A DNA stretch of 64,000 nucleotides from Proteus cibi. Its GTDB lineage: Bacteria > Pseudomonadota > Gammaproteobacteria > Enterobacterales > Enterobacteriaceae. A model generated the notes under the pieces. The model saw only the letters and a program-made list of their open reading frames with translations, had not been told where the DNA came from and searched no databases. Location: contig NZ_PENW01000019.1 of assembly GCF_003144405.1 (NCBI RefSeq), positions 94,271-158,270 on the forward strand, given 5' to 3'. Position numbers and translations under genes: made by a program. Positions 1-7,517 of this stretch are shown in pieces; positions within the stretch are counted from its first letter, which is position 1, and every line of letters begins with the position of its first letter.

Positions 1-815
1 CTTTGGGTTTTATTGTTACTTGTACGTATTGATTAGATATTGTGATTGAATGGCATTCTTGTGCTTCTCTTTTTAATATTTGTAGATAATTATTCTTTTT
101 AAGATGGCGTGCTACTCGTTACCACCAGTTAAATTGTATTTAAATTCGACTTTGCCTTTATTTAAATAAGAAATAAATATAAAGATAAAAAATTATTAAT
201 TAGGAATAACAATATTTAAATCTTTAGTGTTATTTATTTAGTGGTTAAAATTAATACTTCCTTTTAAATATATTAAATAGGACGAAAAATTTTTTATTAG
301 CAAAAAAAAGAGTCTTATAAAGAAATGAAATATAAAAGAAAAATCCAAAAGTGCTATTTTTAAAAAGTTGATTAAGTTCAAAAAACACGTATCTTTACCT
401 TTAATTGTGATACCTATCACTTAGGTATGTAACTATGAAAATGCACATTGATGTAATTGTGGGCTGCATCACGAAAGTAGGGCTTTTTTTTGAGTAACAT
501 GCCATCGAAAACTCAATAACCGATTTCTTTTCCTGACAGAAATAAAAGCAATGCCCTTATTTAAATATAATGAGGATATTATTTTTGTGTCTTATTGGTG
601 ATTACGTCTGTGTCAAGGAAATTAAAACCTTTAAGAAGATTTTGTAGAGTCATAATTAGTAGCTATAAAAATTATCAATTGTGAGAGCGATTTTCTTTTT
701 CGAAATTCGTGGCAGAGATCTTTTGCTTGAATCTCAGGTCAACTATATACGGCGGTATTATTTTTGACCTTAAAGGAAATCATAAAACTATAGAAAATAG
801 ATGGGTATTTTAATC
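1..815. other. Long AT-rich intergenic leader, no gene seen
   Basis: No convincing coding sequence is visible before the porin gene. The only sizeable frame (minus strand, 238-420) is a Phe/Ile/Leu-rich product of AT-rich DNA. The stretch holds a CRP-like palindrome at 406-421 overlapping an inverted repeat at 411-427. A weak sigma-70-like promoter may lie at 723-751 (TTGCTT, 17 bases, TATACG), about 65 bases before the porin start. An intergenic leader of this size before an outer-membrane porin leaves room for several regulators or a small RNA, but I cannot point to one. Confidence 0.5.
404..427. promoter_or_regulatory. CRP-like site overlapping an inverted repeat
   Basis: TGTGA (406-410), six bases, then TCACT (417-421) matches the CRP consensus TGTGA-N6-TCACA at nine of ten positions. 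Overlapping it, TACCTA (411-416) and TAGGTA (422-427) form a perfect inverted repeat with a five-base centre. The site is about 390 bases upstream of the porin start. That is far for classical CRP activation unless the transcript starts well upstream. Confidence 0.4.
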
Positions 816-1994
816 ATGAAAAGCTTGAAGCCTCTAGCAGCACTGGTGGGTTTGTTGGTTCTTTCTGGATCGGCAAATGCGGTAAACGTGTATAACGATA
901 AAGGGACACGTTTTGATGTAAATGGTCAGTTCCGTTTAAAAACACAAGTGACTAGCCAAAATCATGAAATGAAAATGAATGATGATGGTAGCCGTATCGG
1001 TTTCTTCGGTTCACACGAACTGACTAACGATATCAAAGTCTTTGGTAAATTAGAGTGGGGTTCAGACACTCAAAAAACGAACAGTGACAACCCTAAATCA
1101 AACTTTGAAATGTACAACCGTGTGGGTTATGTCGGCTTCTCTCACCGTGATTATGGTCAAATTCAATTTGGTCGTACTTATATCCCAATTGACTGGGTTA
1201 AAAAGTCAAGCTACGGCTACGGTAACACAGGCGTATTCTACTTTAGCGATGTATTAGGTCGTTCAGTAGGTTACCACAACGGTTATGCTGATGGTAAAGG
1301 TGTTGGTAAAAACAACTTTATGACCCGTTTACCACAAACTATTTTCTTAGAAACTAACCGTTATGAAGGCTTCAAATTAGCGGGTACTGTAACCGGTAAA
1401 ACTGGTGAAGATGGCCGCCGTGTATCAGGTGATATCACACGTGCATACTCTATTGTAGGTTTCTATAAATCAACTTTCGGTTTAGAGTTTGATGCAGGTT
1501 ATTCTTCTGCAACGGGCGAAGCAACGACGTCTAAAAATAGCCCAAATAAAGGTAAAAACCCAGAGAACAGTATTTTAGCTTTTGGTGCGGAATACTTCTT
1601 CCCAGGACGTGAATTCTCTATCGGTTTAGATTATGGTCAGTCACGTGGTAAAAATAATGGTTTTGCTTTAGATAAAAACCAAGCACCGACTAGCTGGAGT
1701 TCAGTTAAAGGCGACTGGAAAGCAGATTTATATGGTGTTGGTGTGAAATGGCACTGGGATCGTATTGAAAGTGGTATGTATGCGGGTTACTACCTGCGTG
1801 ATGGTGATGCCAATACATTCAACTACAAAAAAGAAACCTATACTATGGGTGTAGATAAACGTTTTGCGGTATCTAAATACAACAACTTACGTTTATTCGC
1901 TGAAGTTGCCTATGATGATGCACGTAGCGAAAACCCGAAATATGAAGATAAAAAACAATATATCTTCGAAACTGGTATGCGTCTGTACTTCTAG
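816..1994 (+). CDS. General porin of the OmpC/OmpF type (outer membrane)
   Basis: This is a 392-residue outer-membrane beta-barrel. A Sec signal peptide (MKSLKPLAALVGLL...SANA, residues 1 to about 22) precedes a mature region of alternating hydrophobic and aromatic residues. It ends in Tyr-Phe, the C-terminal aromatic signal read by the BAM machinery. Short segments such as GFFGSHEL, GFSHRDYGQIQFGR and NRVGYVGF are typical of enterobacterial trimeric porins. An ATG at 801 is in frame, but the signal peptide begins at 816 and a GGG at 803-805 can serve as ribosome-binding site, so 816 is preferred. It is first in a run with cpdB, RNase T2 and a 5'-nucleotidase, suggesting it admits oligonucleotides, nucleotides or phosphate. 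A hairpin without a T-run (2033-2054) follows. I cannot assign it to ompC, ompF or phoE. Confidence 0.85.
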   Translation: MKSLKPLAALVGLLVLSGSANAVNVYNDKGTRFDVNGQFRLKTQVTSQNHEMKMNDDGSRIGFFGSHELTNDIKVFGKLEWGSDTQKTNSDNPKSNFEMYNRVGYVGFSHRDYGQIQFGRTYIPIDWVKKSSYGYGNTGVFYFSDVLGRSVGYHNGYADGKGVGKNNFMTRLPQTIFLETNRYEGFKLAGTVTGKTGEDGRRVSGDITRAYSIVGFYKSTFGLEFDAGYSSATGEATTSKNSPNKGKNPENSILAFGAEYFFPGREFSIGLDYGQSRGKNNGFALDKNQAPTSWSSVKGDWKADLYGVGVKWHWDRIESGMYAGYYLRDGDANTFNYKKETYTMGVDKRFAVSKYNNLRLFAEVAYDDARSENPKYEDKKQYIFETGMRLYF

Positions 1995-2032
1995 TCCAAG
2001 TAAAGGCACTACCGTTTGACAGAAGTAACCAA

Positions 2033-2054
2033 AGGAGAGCCATTTTGCTCTCCT
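2033..2054 (+). other. Intercistronic hairpin between porin and cpdB
   Basis: AGGAGAGC (2033-2040) pairs perfectly with GCTCTCCT (2047-2054) across a six-base loop. No run of T follows, so it is more likely to protect the 3' end of the abundant porin message or give partial termination than to end transcription. The cpdB ribosome-binding site (AAGGGG) lies just after it. Confidence 0.6.
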
Positions 2055-2080
2055 GTTAACCAATATATAAGGGGTGTGTA

Positions 2081-4036
2081 ATGGTTAAGAACGTGTTGAA
2101 AATTTCAACATTAGCAATGTTTGTCGCATTCAACGTGAATGCTGCGACAGTCGATCTTCGTATTATGGAGACGTCTGATGTTCACAGTAACTTAATCGAC
2201 TTTGACTACTTCAAAGACAAACCAACAGAACAGTTTGGTTATGTCCGTACTGCTAATTTAATTAAAGCAGCAAAAGCTGAAGCAACCAATGCGATTTTAG
2301 TTGATAACGGTGACTTGATCCAAGGTAGCCCGCTGGCTGACTATCAAGCAGCTAAAGGCTTAGAAAAAGGCGAATCTCATCCAGCTCACCAGCTGATGAA
2401 CACCATGGGCTACACCGTCGGTAACTTTGGTAACCATGAATTTAACTATGGTTTAGATTACCTGAAAAAAGCCATTGCCGGTGCTAAATTCCCTTACATC
2501 AACGCCAACGTGATGGATGCGAAAACAGGCAAAAACTATTTCACACCTTATATTATTGTTGATACACCAGTAAAAGATCGTGATGGTAAAGAACACACTA
2601 TCAAGATTGGTTATATCGGCTTCGTACCACCACAGATCTTAATCTGGGATAAAGCCAATCTGGATGGTAAGGTCGTTGTAAATGACATTACAGAAACAGC
2701 GAAAAAATTCGTCCCTCAGATGAAAAAAGAGGGTGCTGACCTGATTGTGGCTATTCCTCACTCTGGTTTCGCGTCAGAGCCGTACAAAGCAATGGCTGAA
2801 AACTCTGTTTATTATTTAAGCGAAGTTGAAGGTATCAATGCAATCATGTTTGGTCACGCTCACGGCGTATTCCCAAGCAAAGAGTTCGAAGGTATTAAAG
2901 GGGTAGATACAGCGAAAGGTACTGTAAACGGTGTTCCTGCTGTTATGCCTGGACAATGGGGTGATCACTTAGGTGTCGTTGATATGGTTATCAATAACGA
3001 CAGCGGTAAATGGGTGATGACTGAAGCAACGGGTGAAGCACGTCCTATCTTCGATAAAGCAAACAAAAAAGCATTAGTTGAACGTGATGCTGAGTTAGCG
3101 CAAATCATCGAAAAAGCACACCAAGGTACCCGTGATTTCGTGGGTAAACACATTGGTAAAGCGTCTGCCAACATGTACAGCTTCTTAGCTTTAGTACAGA
3201 GCGATCCAACTGTACAAATCGTTAATGATGCACAAGTTGATTACACCAAACACTTTATTCAAGGTGATCCGAATTTAGACGGTTTACCTGTATTAGGTGC
3301 AGCAGCACCATTTAAAGCTGGTGGTCGTAAAAATGCACCAGCAGACTTCGTCGAAGTTGAAAAAGGCGACTTAACATTCCGTAACGCTGCAGACTTATAT
3401 CTGTATCCAAATACATTAGTGGTTGTTAAAGCAACCGGTGCGGATGTTGTTGAGTGGTTAGAATGTTCAGCAGGTATGTGGAACCAAGTTGATCCTAACT
3501 CAACGAAACCACAAGAACTGATCAACTGGGATGGTTTCCGTACTTATAACTTCGACACTATTAGTGGTGTGAACTATAAAGTTGACTTAACTCAGCCAGC
3601 TAAATATGACGTTGATTGCCAAGTCGTTAACAAAGACGCTAATCGTATCAAAGAAGTGACTTACGAAGGCAAGCCAATCGATCCTAAAGCAACATTCTTG
3701 ATTGCAACAAATAACTATCGTGGATACGGCGGTAAGTTTGCGGGTACTGGTGAAGCGAATATTGCGTTTGCATCTCCAGATGAAAACCGTGCCATCTTAG
3801 CTTCTTACATTGCTAAGCAAACGAAAGAAAAAGGTGAAGTTGTAACGAAAGCGGCTAATAACTGGTCATTCTTACCTATTAAGACTGACAAAGCGTTAGA
3901 TGTCCGTTTTGAAACTTCTCCAAGTGAAAAAGCGGCTGCATTTATTAAAGATTTCGCTCAATATCCAATGACCTTTGTGGAAAATGATGAAATCGGTTTT
4001 GCAATTTACAAAATTGATTTAACTGAGAAGAAATAA
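2081..4036 (+). CDS. cpdB: 2',3'-cyclic-nucleotide 2'-phosphodiesterase / 3'-nucleotidase
   Basis: A 651-residue periplasmic enzyme, close to the E. coli CpdB length (647). It opens 2',3'-cyclic nucleotides to 3'-nucleotides and then removes the 3'-phosphate, giving nucleosides and phosphate. A signal peptide ([17 protein letters not shown]) is followed by the metallophosphatase motifs: TSDVHSNL (metal Asp and His), [25 protein letters not shown] and GHAHGVFP. The C-terminal 5'-nucleotidase-type substrate domain carries [10 protein letters not shown]. The start at 2081 has a good ribosome-binding site (AAGGGG). It is followed by an RNase T2 gene, whose products are exactly the 2',3'-cyclic nucleotides CpdB uses. 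The family assignment is firm. Confidence 0.95.
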   Translation: MVKNVLKISTLAMFVAFNVNAATVDLRIMETSDVHSNLIDFDYFKDKPTEQFGYVRTANLIKAAKAEATNAILVDNGDLIQGSPLADYQAAKGLEKGESHPAHQLMNTMGYTVGNFGNHEFNYGLDYLKKAIAGAKFPYINANVMDAKTGKNYFTPYIIVDTPVKDRDGKEHTIKIGYIGFVPPQILIWDKANLDGKVVVNDITETAKKFVPQMKKEGADLIVAIPHSGFASEPYKAMAENSVYYLSEVEGINAIMFGHAHGVFPSKEFEGIKGVDTAKGTVNGVPAVMPGQWGDHLGVVDMVINNDSGKWVMTEATGEARPIFDKANKKALVERDAELAQIIEKAHQGTRDFVGKHIGKASANMYSFLALVQSDPTVQIVNDAQVDYTKHFIQGDPNLDGLPVLGAAAPFKAGGRKNAPADFVEVEKGDLTFRNAADLYLYPNTLVVVKATGADVVEWLECSAGMWNQVDPNSTKPQELINWDGFRTYNFDTISGVNYKVDLTQPAKYDVDCQVVNKDANRIKEVTYEGKPIDPKATFLIATNNYRGYGGKFAGTGEANIAFASPDENRAILASYIAKQTKEKGEVVTKAANNWSFLPIKTDKALDVRFETSPSEKAAAFIKDFAQYPMTFVENDEIGFAIYKIDLTEKK

Positions 4037-4042
4037 GCTATT

Positions 4043-4067
4043 AAACCTGCCCATTCAGGGCAGGTTT
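4043..4067 (+). terminator. Partial terminator or attenuator hairpin after cpdB
   Basis: A perfect 10-base stem, AAACCTGCCC with GGGCAGGTTT, has a five-base loop. The downstream tract (CTCTTACCTTTTT) is interrupted, so termination is probably incomplete. A second stem, AGAGTAA (4089-4095) with TTACTCT (4102-4108), sits just before the AAGGGG ribosome-binding site of the RNase gene and could modulate its translation. Confidence 0.55.
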
Positions 4068-4121
4068 CTCTTACCTTTTTGAACCAAGAGAGTAAAATTT
4101 ATTACTCTTTAAGGGGATTTT

Positions 4122-4898
4122 ATGCGCTTTATGAAGCTATTACCTGCTGCTTTCGCTTTAGTGCTAGCAGGATGTGCAACGCAAGCACCTGAAATTACAG
4201 AACCATTAAAACCTCAAGCTAAATTAGTTGAAGGCGTATCTTGTATTTTACCTGATGCTCCAACAGCACCTTACGACTACATTGCTTCTAATGATCGCTA
4301 TGGTCAAAATAGCACCGCATCAACAGATTACTTTAAGTTAGCGATTAACTACTCACCCGCTTTTTGTGATTATAAAAGTAATAACATTAAACGTTTAAAT
4401 AACGATAATGAAAAAGATCGTGCAAAACGTGAGTACGATAAATTTGAAATCCAGTGTTTCTCTGATAACAAATTTGGCTGGATTGTTCATGGGCTGTGGG
4501 CTGAAACCTGTGATGGTAAATCATGGGAAGAGTGCCGTGATTGGAAAGACATACGCAAGCATCCTCGTTTATGTAAAGGCGATTTACCTCCTTTAGAATA
4601 CTCTACTATCAAACCTTATCTGTGTGATTCTCCAGGTATCGATCTGTTACAAGGCGAATGGGAAAAACATGGTGTATGTGCGTTTGATACACCAGATGCA
4701 TTCTTTGGTAAACAAAAAGAGTTGTATGAAGCGTTAGTATTACCAGAAGGCCGTCCTTCAAACAGTGCATTGATTAAGTTCTTAAAAGAACACAATCCGT
4801 CACTGAAGGATAAAGAAATTCAAATTAATCGAGATGAATTCTATATCTGTTATAGCAAAGATTTCGAAGTAATTGATTGTCCGAAACGTGAATTTTGA
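4122..4898 (+). CDS. RNase T2-family ribonuclease, predicted lipoprotein (RNase I-like)
   Basis: A 258-residue secreted ribonuclease. T2 enzymes cut single-stranded RNA with little base preference, leaving 2',3'-cyclic phosphates. The two conserved active-site blocks are visible: CAS I as VHGLWAETCDG (catalytic His) and CAS II as EWEKHGVCA (Glu, Lys, His). Several Cys residues could form the family's disulfides. The N-terminus MRFMKLLPAAFALVLAGC is a lipoprotein signal with an LAGC lipobox, so the enzyme is probably membrane-anchored rather than freely soluble as E. coli RNase I is. The residue after Cys is Ala, not Asp, which favours the outer membrane. The ribosome-binding site AAGGGG is at 4111-4116. 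It sits between cpdB and a 5'-nucleotidase gene, supplying their substrates. Confidence 0.92.
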   Translation: MRFMKLLPAAFALVLAGCATQAPEITEPLKPQAKLVEGVSCILPDAPTAPYDYIASNDRYGQNSTASTDYFKLAINYSPAFCDYKSNNIKRLNNDNEKDRAKREYDKFEIQCFSDNKFGWIVHGLWAETCDGKSWEECRDWKDIRKHPRLCKGDLPPLEYSTIKPYLCDSPGIDLLQGEWEKHGVCAFDTPDAFFGKQKELYEALVLPEGRPSNSALIKFLKEHNPSLKDKEIQINRDEFYICYSKDFEVIDCPKREF

Positions 4899-4917
4899 TC
4901 TTAGGGATAAATTTTAA

Positions 4918-6540
4918 ATGAACCATAAATATAAACTCGTTGCACTAGCAGTAAGCTCAGTCTTATTAGCGGGTTGTGCAAAGAACTACGACGAAGCCAA
5001 TGTTGTTGATGTGCGTGTTATCGCCATGAACGACTTCCACGGTGCGCTAAAAGCGCCAGGTCCAAACAAACCTGGTGGCATCGAGCACATGGCAACATTA
5101 ATTAAAGAAATGAAGAAAGATAACCCGAACAACATCGTTGTTGCGGCGGGTGATATGGTTGGTGCAAGCCCACTGTTATCTTCAATGTTCCATGATGAGC
5201 CTTCAATTGAAGCATTATCATTAGCTGGCTTAGAAGCAACATCTGTGGGTAACCACGAATTTGATAAAGGTATGGGCGAGTTACTGCGTAAGCAGAACGG
5301 TGGCTGTCACCCAGTGACGGGTTGCCAAGGTCCAACAGAATTTAAAGGGGCTGATTTCCAATACTTATCAGCAAACGTAACGGTTAATGAAACAGGTAAA
5401 ACGTTATTCCCTGAATATGTTATCAAAGAATTCAACGGTATCCCTGTCGCCTTTATTGGTGTCACGCTAGAAGGTACTGCTGCAATCGTAACGCCTAAAG
5501 GTACTGAAGGTTTAAGCTTCCATAACGAAGCAAAAACCATCAATGCTTTAGTGCCTCAATTAAAAGCACAGGGTGTTCAAGCGATTGGTGTGTTGATCCA
5601 CGAAGGTGCAGCACAGCGTCGTGATGGTGGTCCAGTAAATATCAACGCATGTAATGGTATTACAGGTAAAGTTCTGGGTGTTGTTGATCAATTAGATCCA
5701 GCGATTGACTTTGTTGTGACGGGTCATACTCACCAAGCTTACAACTGTACTATCAACGGTAAATCAGTGACATCTGCACAATCTAACGGTGCAATGTTAA
5801 CGCGTATTGACCTGAAATTAGATAAAACAACTAAAGATGTTGTTGATGTAGAAGCTCGTAATATTTGGGTTGATAACCGTAAATACGAAAAAGATCCAGC
5901 CGTCACTAAACTGTTAGAAGCTTACGAAAAAATCGCGACCCCATTAGCGAACCGTATCATTGGTAAGTTAGAAGGTAACTTAACGAAGCAAACTAACGAC
6001 GCGGGCGAGTCTGCACTGGGTCAAGTGATTGCTGATGCGCATTTATACACTGCAAAACCAAAAGATATGGGTGGTGCACAAATCGCATTGATGAACAGCG
6101 GTGGTATTCGTGCTGATATGACAGGTGGTGATGTTTCTTATAACGCTATCTACACTGTACAGCCATTCTCTAACGTACTGTTAACTCAAACATTAACGGG
6201 TGAGCAAATCAAACGTCTGTTAGAACAACAATGGGATCGTTCACGTCCACAAGTGTTAGCGATTTCAGGTAACTTCCAGTACACATGGGACAGCAAAGCC
6301 TCTAATGGTAACCGTGTTATCGTTGAATCAATGAAAATTGACGGTAAACCAGTAGATATGAAAGCGAACTACCGTGTTGTAGCTAACGAATACTTAGCAA
6401 CAGGTGGTAGTAACTTCTCTGTACTGAAAGAAGGTAAAGATCCTGTTTACAGCGTGCCAGATGTTGATGCAGTCGTGAAATACTTTGCTGAGCAGTCTCC
6501 AATTGCTCAACCAAAAGCGAATAACATCACACGCAAATAA
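4918..6540 (+). CDS. UshA-like 5'-nucleotidase / metallophosphatase lipoprotein
   Basis: A 540-residue, two-domain periplasmic nucleotidase. The N-terminal metallophosphoesterase domain carries MNDFHGAL, AAGDMVGASP, GNHEFDKG, LIHEG and GHTHQAY. The C-terminal 5'-nucleotidase domain carries LMNSGGIRADM and EYLATGGSNFS. MNHKYKLVALAVSSVLLAGC is a lipoprotein signal, again with an LAGC lipobox. Activity is expected on 5'-nucleotides or nucleotide sugars, completing an RNA-to-nucleoside route with the two upstream enzymes. Only 19 bases separate it from the RNase gene, so the two are very probably co-transcribed. It is related to UshA but shares the lipobox of its neighbour, so calling it ushA itself would be premature. 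Confidence 0.9.
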   Translation: MNHKYKLVALAVSSVLLAGCAKNYDEANVVDVRVIAMNDFHGALKAPGPNKPGGIEHMATLIKEMKKDNPNNIVVAAGDMVGASPLLSSMFHDEPSIEALSLAGLEATSVGNHEFDKGMGELLRKQNGGCHPVTGCQGPTEFKGADFQYLSANVTVNETGKTLFPEYVIKEFNGIPVAFIGVTLEGTAAIVTPKGTEGLSFHNEAKTINALVPQLKAQGVQAIGVLIHEGAAQRRDGGPVNINACNGITGKVLGVVDQLDPAIDFVVTGHTHQAYNCTINGKSVTSAQSNGAMLTRIDLKLDKTTKDVVDVEARNIWVDNRKYEKDPAVTKLLEAYEKIATPLANRIIGKLEGNLTKQTNDAGESALGQVIADAHLYTAKPKDMGGAQIALMNSGGIRADMTGGDVSYNAIYTVQPFSNVLLTQTLTGEQIKRLLEQQWDRSRPQVLAISGNFQYTWDSKASNGNRVIVESMKIDGKPVDMKANYRVVANEYLATGGSNFSVLKEGKDPVYSVPDVDAVVKYFAEQSPIAQPKANNITRK

Positions 6541-6543
6541 GGT

Positions 6544-6588
6544 ATTTTCATACGCCTTGTGAAAATCGCACCTCTTACGGGAGGTGCG
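6544..6588 (+). other. Two consecutive hairpins after the nucleotidase gene
   Basis: ATTTTCA (6544-6550) pairs with TGAAAAT (6560-6566). Immediately after, CGCACCTC (6567-6574) pairs with GAGGTGCG (6581-6588). Neither is followed by a T-run. They precede the strong terminator at 6603-6669 and may stabilise the operon's 3' end. Confidence 0.5.
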
Positions 6589-6602
6589 TAAATAAATAAA
6601 GA

Positions 6603-6669
6603 GAGCAAAGTGTTGAACACAAAGGGTCCATCCCTACCTTTGTATTCATTGCGCACTTTGCTCTTTTTT
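6603..6669 (+). terminator. Two-tier rho-independent terminator of the RNA-scavenging operon
   Basis: GAGCAAAGTG (6603-6612) pairs with CACTTTGCTC (6654-6663), followed by a run of T. Inside the loop, ACAAAGG (6619-6625) pairs with CCTTTGT (6637-6643), making a stacked structure. Confidence 0.85.
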
Positions 6670-6683
6670 TATGGGCATGTAAT

Positions 6684-6711
6684 AAAAAAAAGCCCACAGA
6701 GGCTTGTGGGC
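6684..6711 (-). terminator. Terminator of the nitroreductase-family gene
   Basis: On the minus strand GCCCAC (6711-6706) pairs with GTGGGC (6697-6692), followed by eight T residues (6691-6684). It ends transcription coming from 7386. Confidence 0.8.
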
Positions 6712-6786
6712 AATGGAATGAAAGTAAAGAAAAGAGGGTATTACTTATTATTGCTAGGGTCTTTCGTCAGATGTCTGTTCTAACAC

Positions 6787-7386
6787 TTATTTGAAGATTT
6801 TAAAGCGTGCATCATCTTCCATATAATTCTTTTCACCAGCCTCTTGTTCAATCGAACCAAAGACCATTTGTGCTCTTAATTTCCATGTTTTTGGCAGATC
6901 CCAAGTAGCATGAACTTCGTCATCAATAATTGGGTTGTAGTGTTGTAATGAAGCACCTACGTTCTCTGCTGCTAATGCAGTCCAAACAGAGAGTTGCGCC
7001 ATACCACTTGCTTGTTCTGACCATACAGGGAAATTATCCGCATACAGTGGGAATTGCTCTTGAAGACCTTTTACGATATCGGTGTCTTCGAAATACAGAA
7101 TCGAACCCGCACCTGCGGCGAAGCTATCAATTTTAGCTTCAGTTGCGCTAAATGCTTCTGCGGGAACTAATTTTTTCAGGGTGTTTTTAACAATATCCCA
7201 CAGTTTTTGATGTTGTTCACCAAACAGAACAACAACACGAGATGTTTGTGAGTTAAATGCTGTTGGGCTCTCTTTAACCGCTTCTTTGATAATTGCAGTG
7301 ACTCTGTCTTCGCTAATAGGAAGTTGATTACCTAAATGATAAATTGTTCTACGTTTTTTCATTAAATCAGTAAATGCGTTAGACAT
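6787..7386 (-). CDS. Nitroreductase-family flavoprotein
   Basis: A 199-residue protein of the FMN-dependent nitroreductase superfamily, in the subgroup that resembles yeast Hbn1 and bacterial YdgI/YdfN rather than NfsA/NfsB. Supporting segments are MKKRRTIYHLG (N-terminal FMN-binding arginines), ESPTAFNSQTSRVVVLFG (the usual P-x-x-x-N-x-Q/S phosphate and flavin loop) and AAENVGASLQHYNP. It likely uses NAD(P)H to reduce nitro-compounds or quinones in the cytosol; the true substrate is unknown. It is monocistronic, with a terminator at 6684-6711 and two palindromes just upstream at 7405-7418 and 7426-7439. Confidence 0.85.
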   Translation of the reverse strand: MSNAFTDLMKKRRTIYHLGNQLPISEDRVTAIIKEAVKESPTAFNSQTSRVVVLFGEQHQKLWDIVKNTLKKLVPAEAFSATEAKIDSFAAGAGSILYFEDTDIVKGLQEQFPLYADNFPVWSEQASGMAQLSVWTALAAENVGASLQHYNPIIDDEVHATWDLPKTWKLRAQMVFGSIEQEAGEKNYMEDDARFKIFK

Positions 7387-7404
7387 GATTGTCTCCTTGA
7401 GAAA

Positions 7405-7439
7405 TTTAAGCGCTTAAAGCGTGTCTTAGCTTGAGCTAA
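7405..7439. promoter_or_regulatory. Paired palindromes upstream of the nitroreductase gene
   Basis: TTTAAGCGCTTAAA (7405-7418) is a perfect 14-base palindrome. TTAGCT (7426-7431) and AGCTAA (7434-7439) form a second with a two-base centre. They lie 19-53 bases before the start codon, where a repressor would act. No regulator gene is adjacent, so the binding protein is unknown. Confidence 0.4.
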
Positions 7440-7517
7440 TCTATGGACATACTATAGGGCTTAGCAGTGATTTATTGATATATAAAAAATTTAATCAGTT
7501 ACGTCAAAATATTCGAC

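Noticed and set aside
238-420. Minus-strand 60-residue frame
   Set aside because: Phe/Ile/Leu/Lys-rich translation of AT-rich DNA, no ribosome-binding site, no family features.
1-815. Pho box upstream of the porin
   Set aside because: CTGTGTCA near 609 and CTGACA near 533 lack the 11-bp repeat spacing; not a supportable site.
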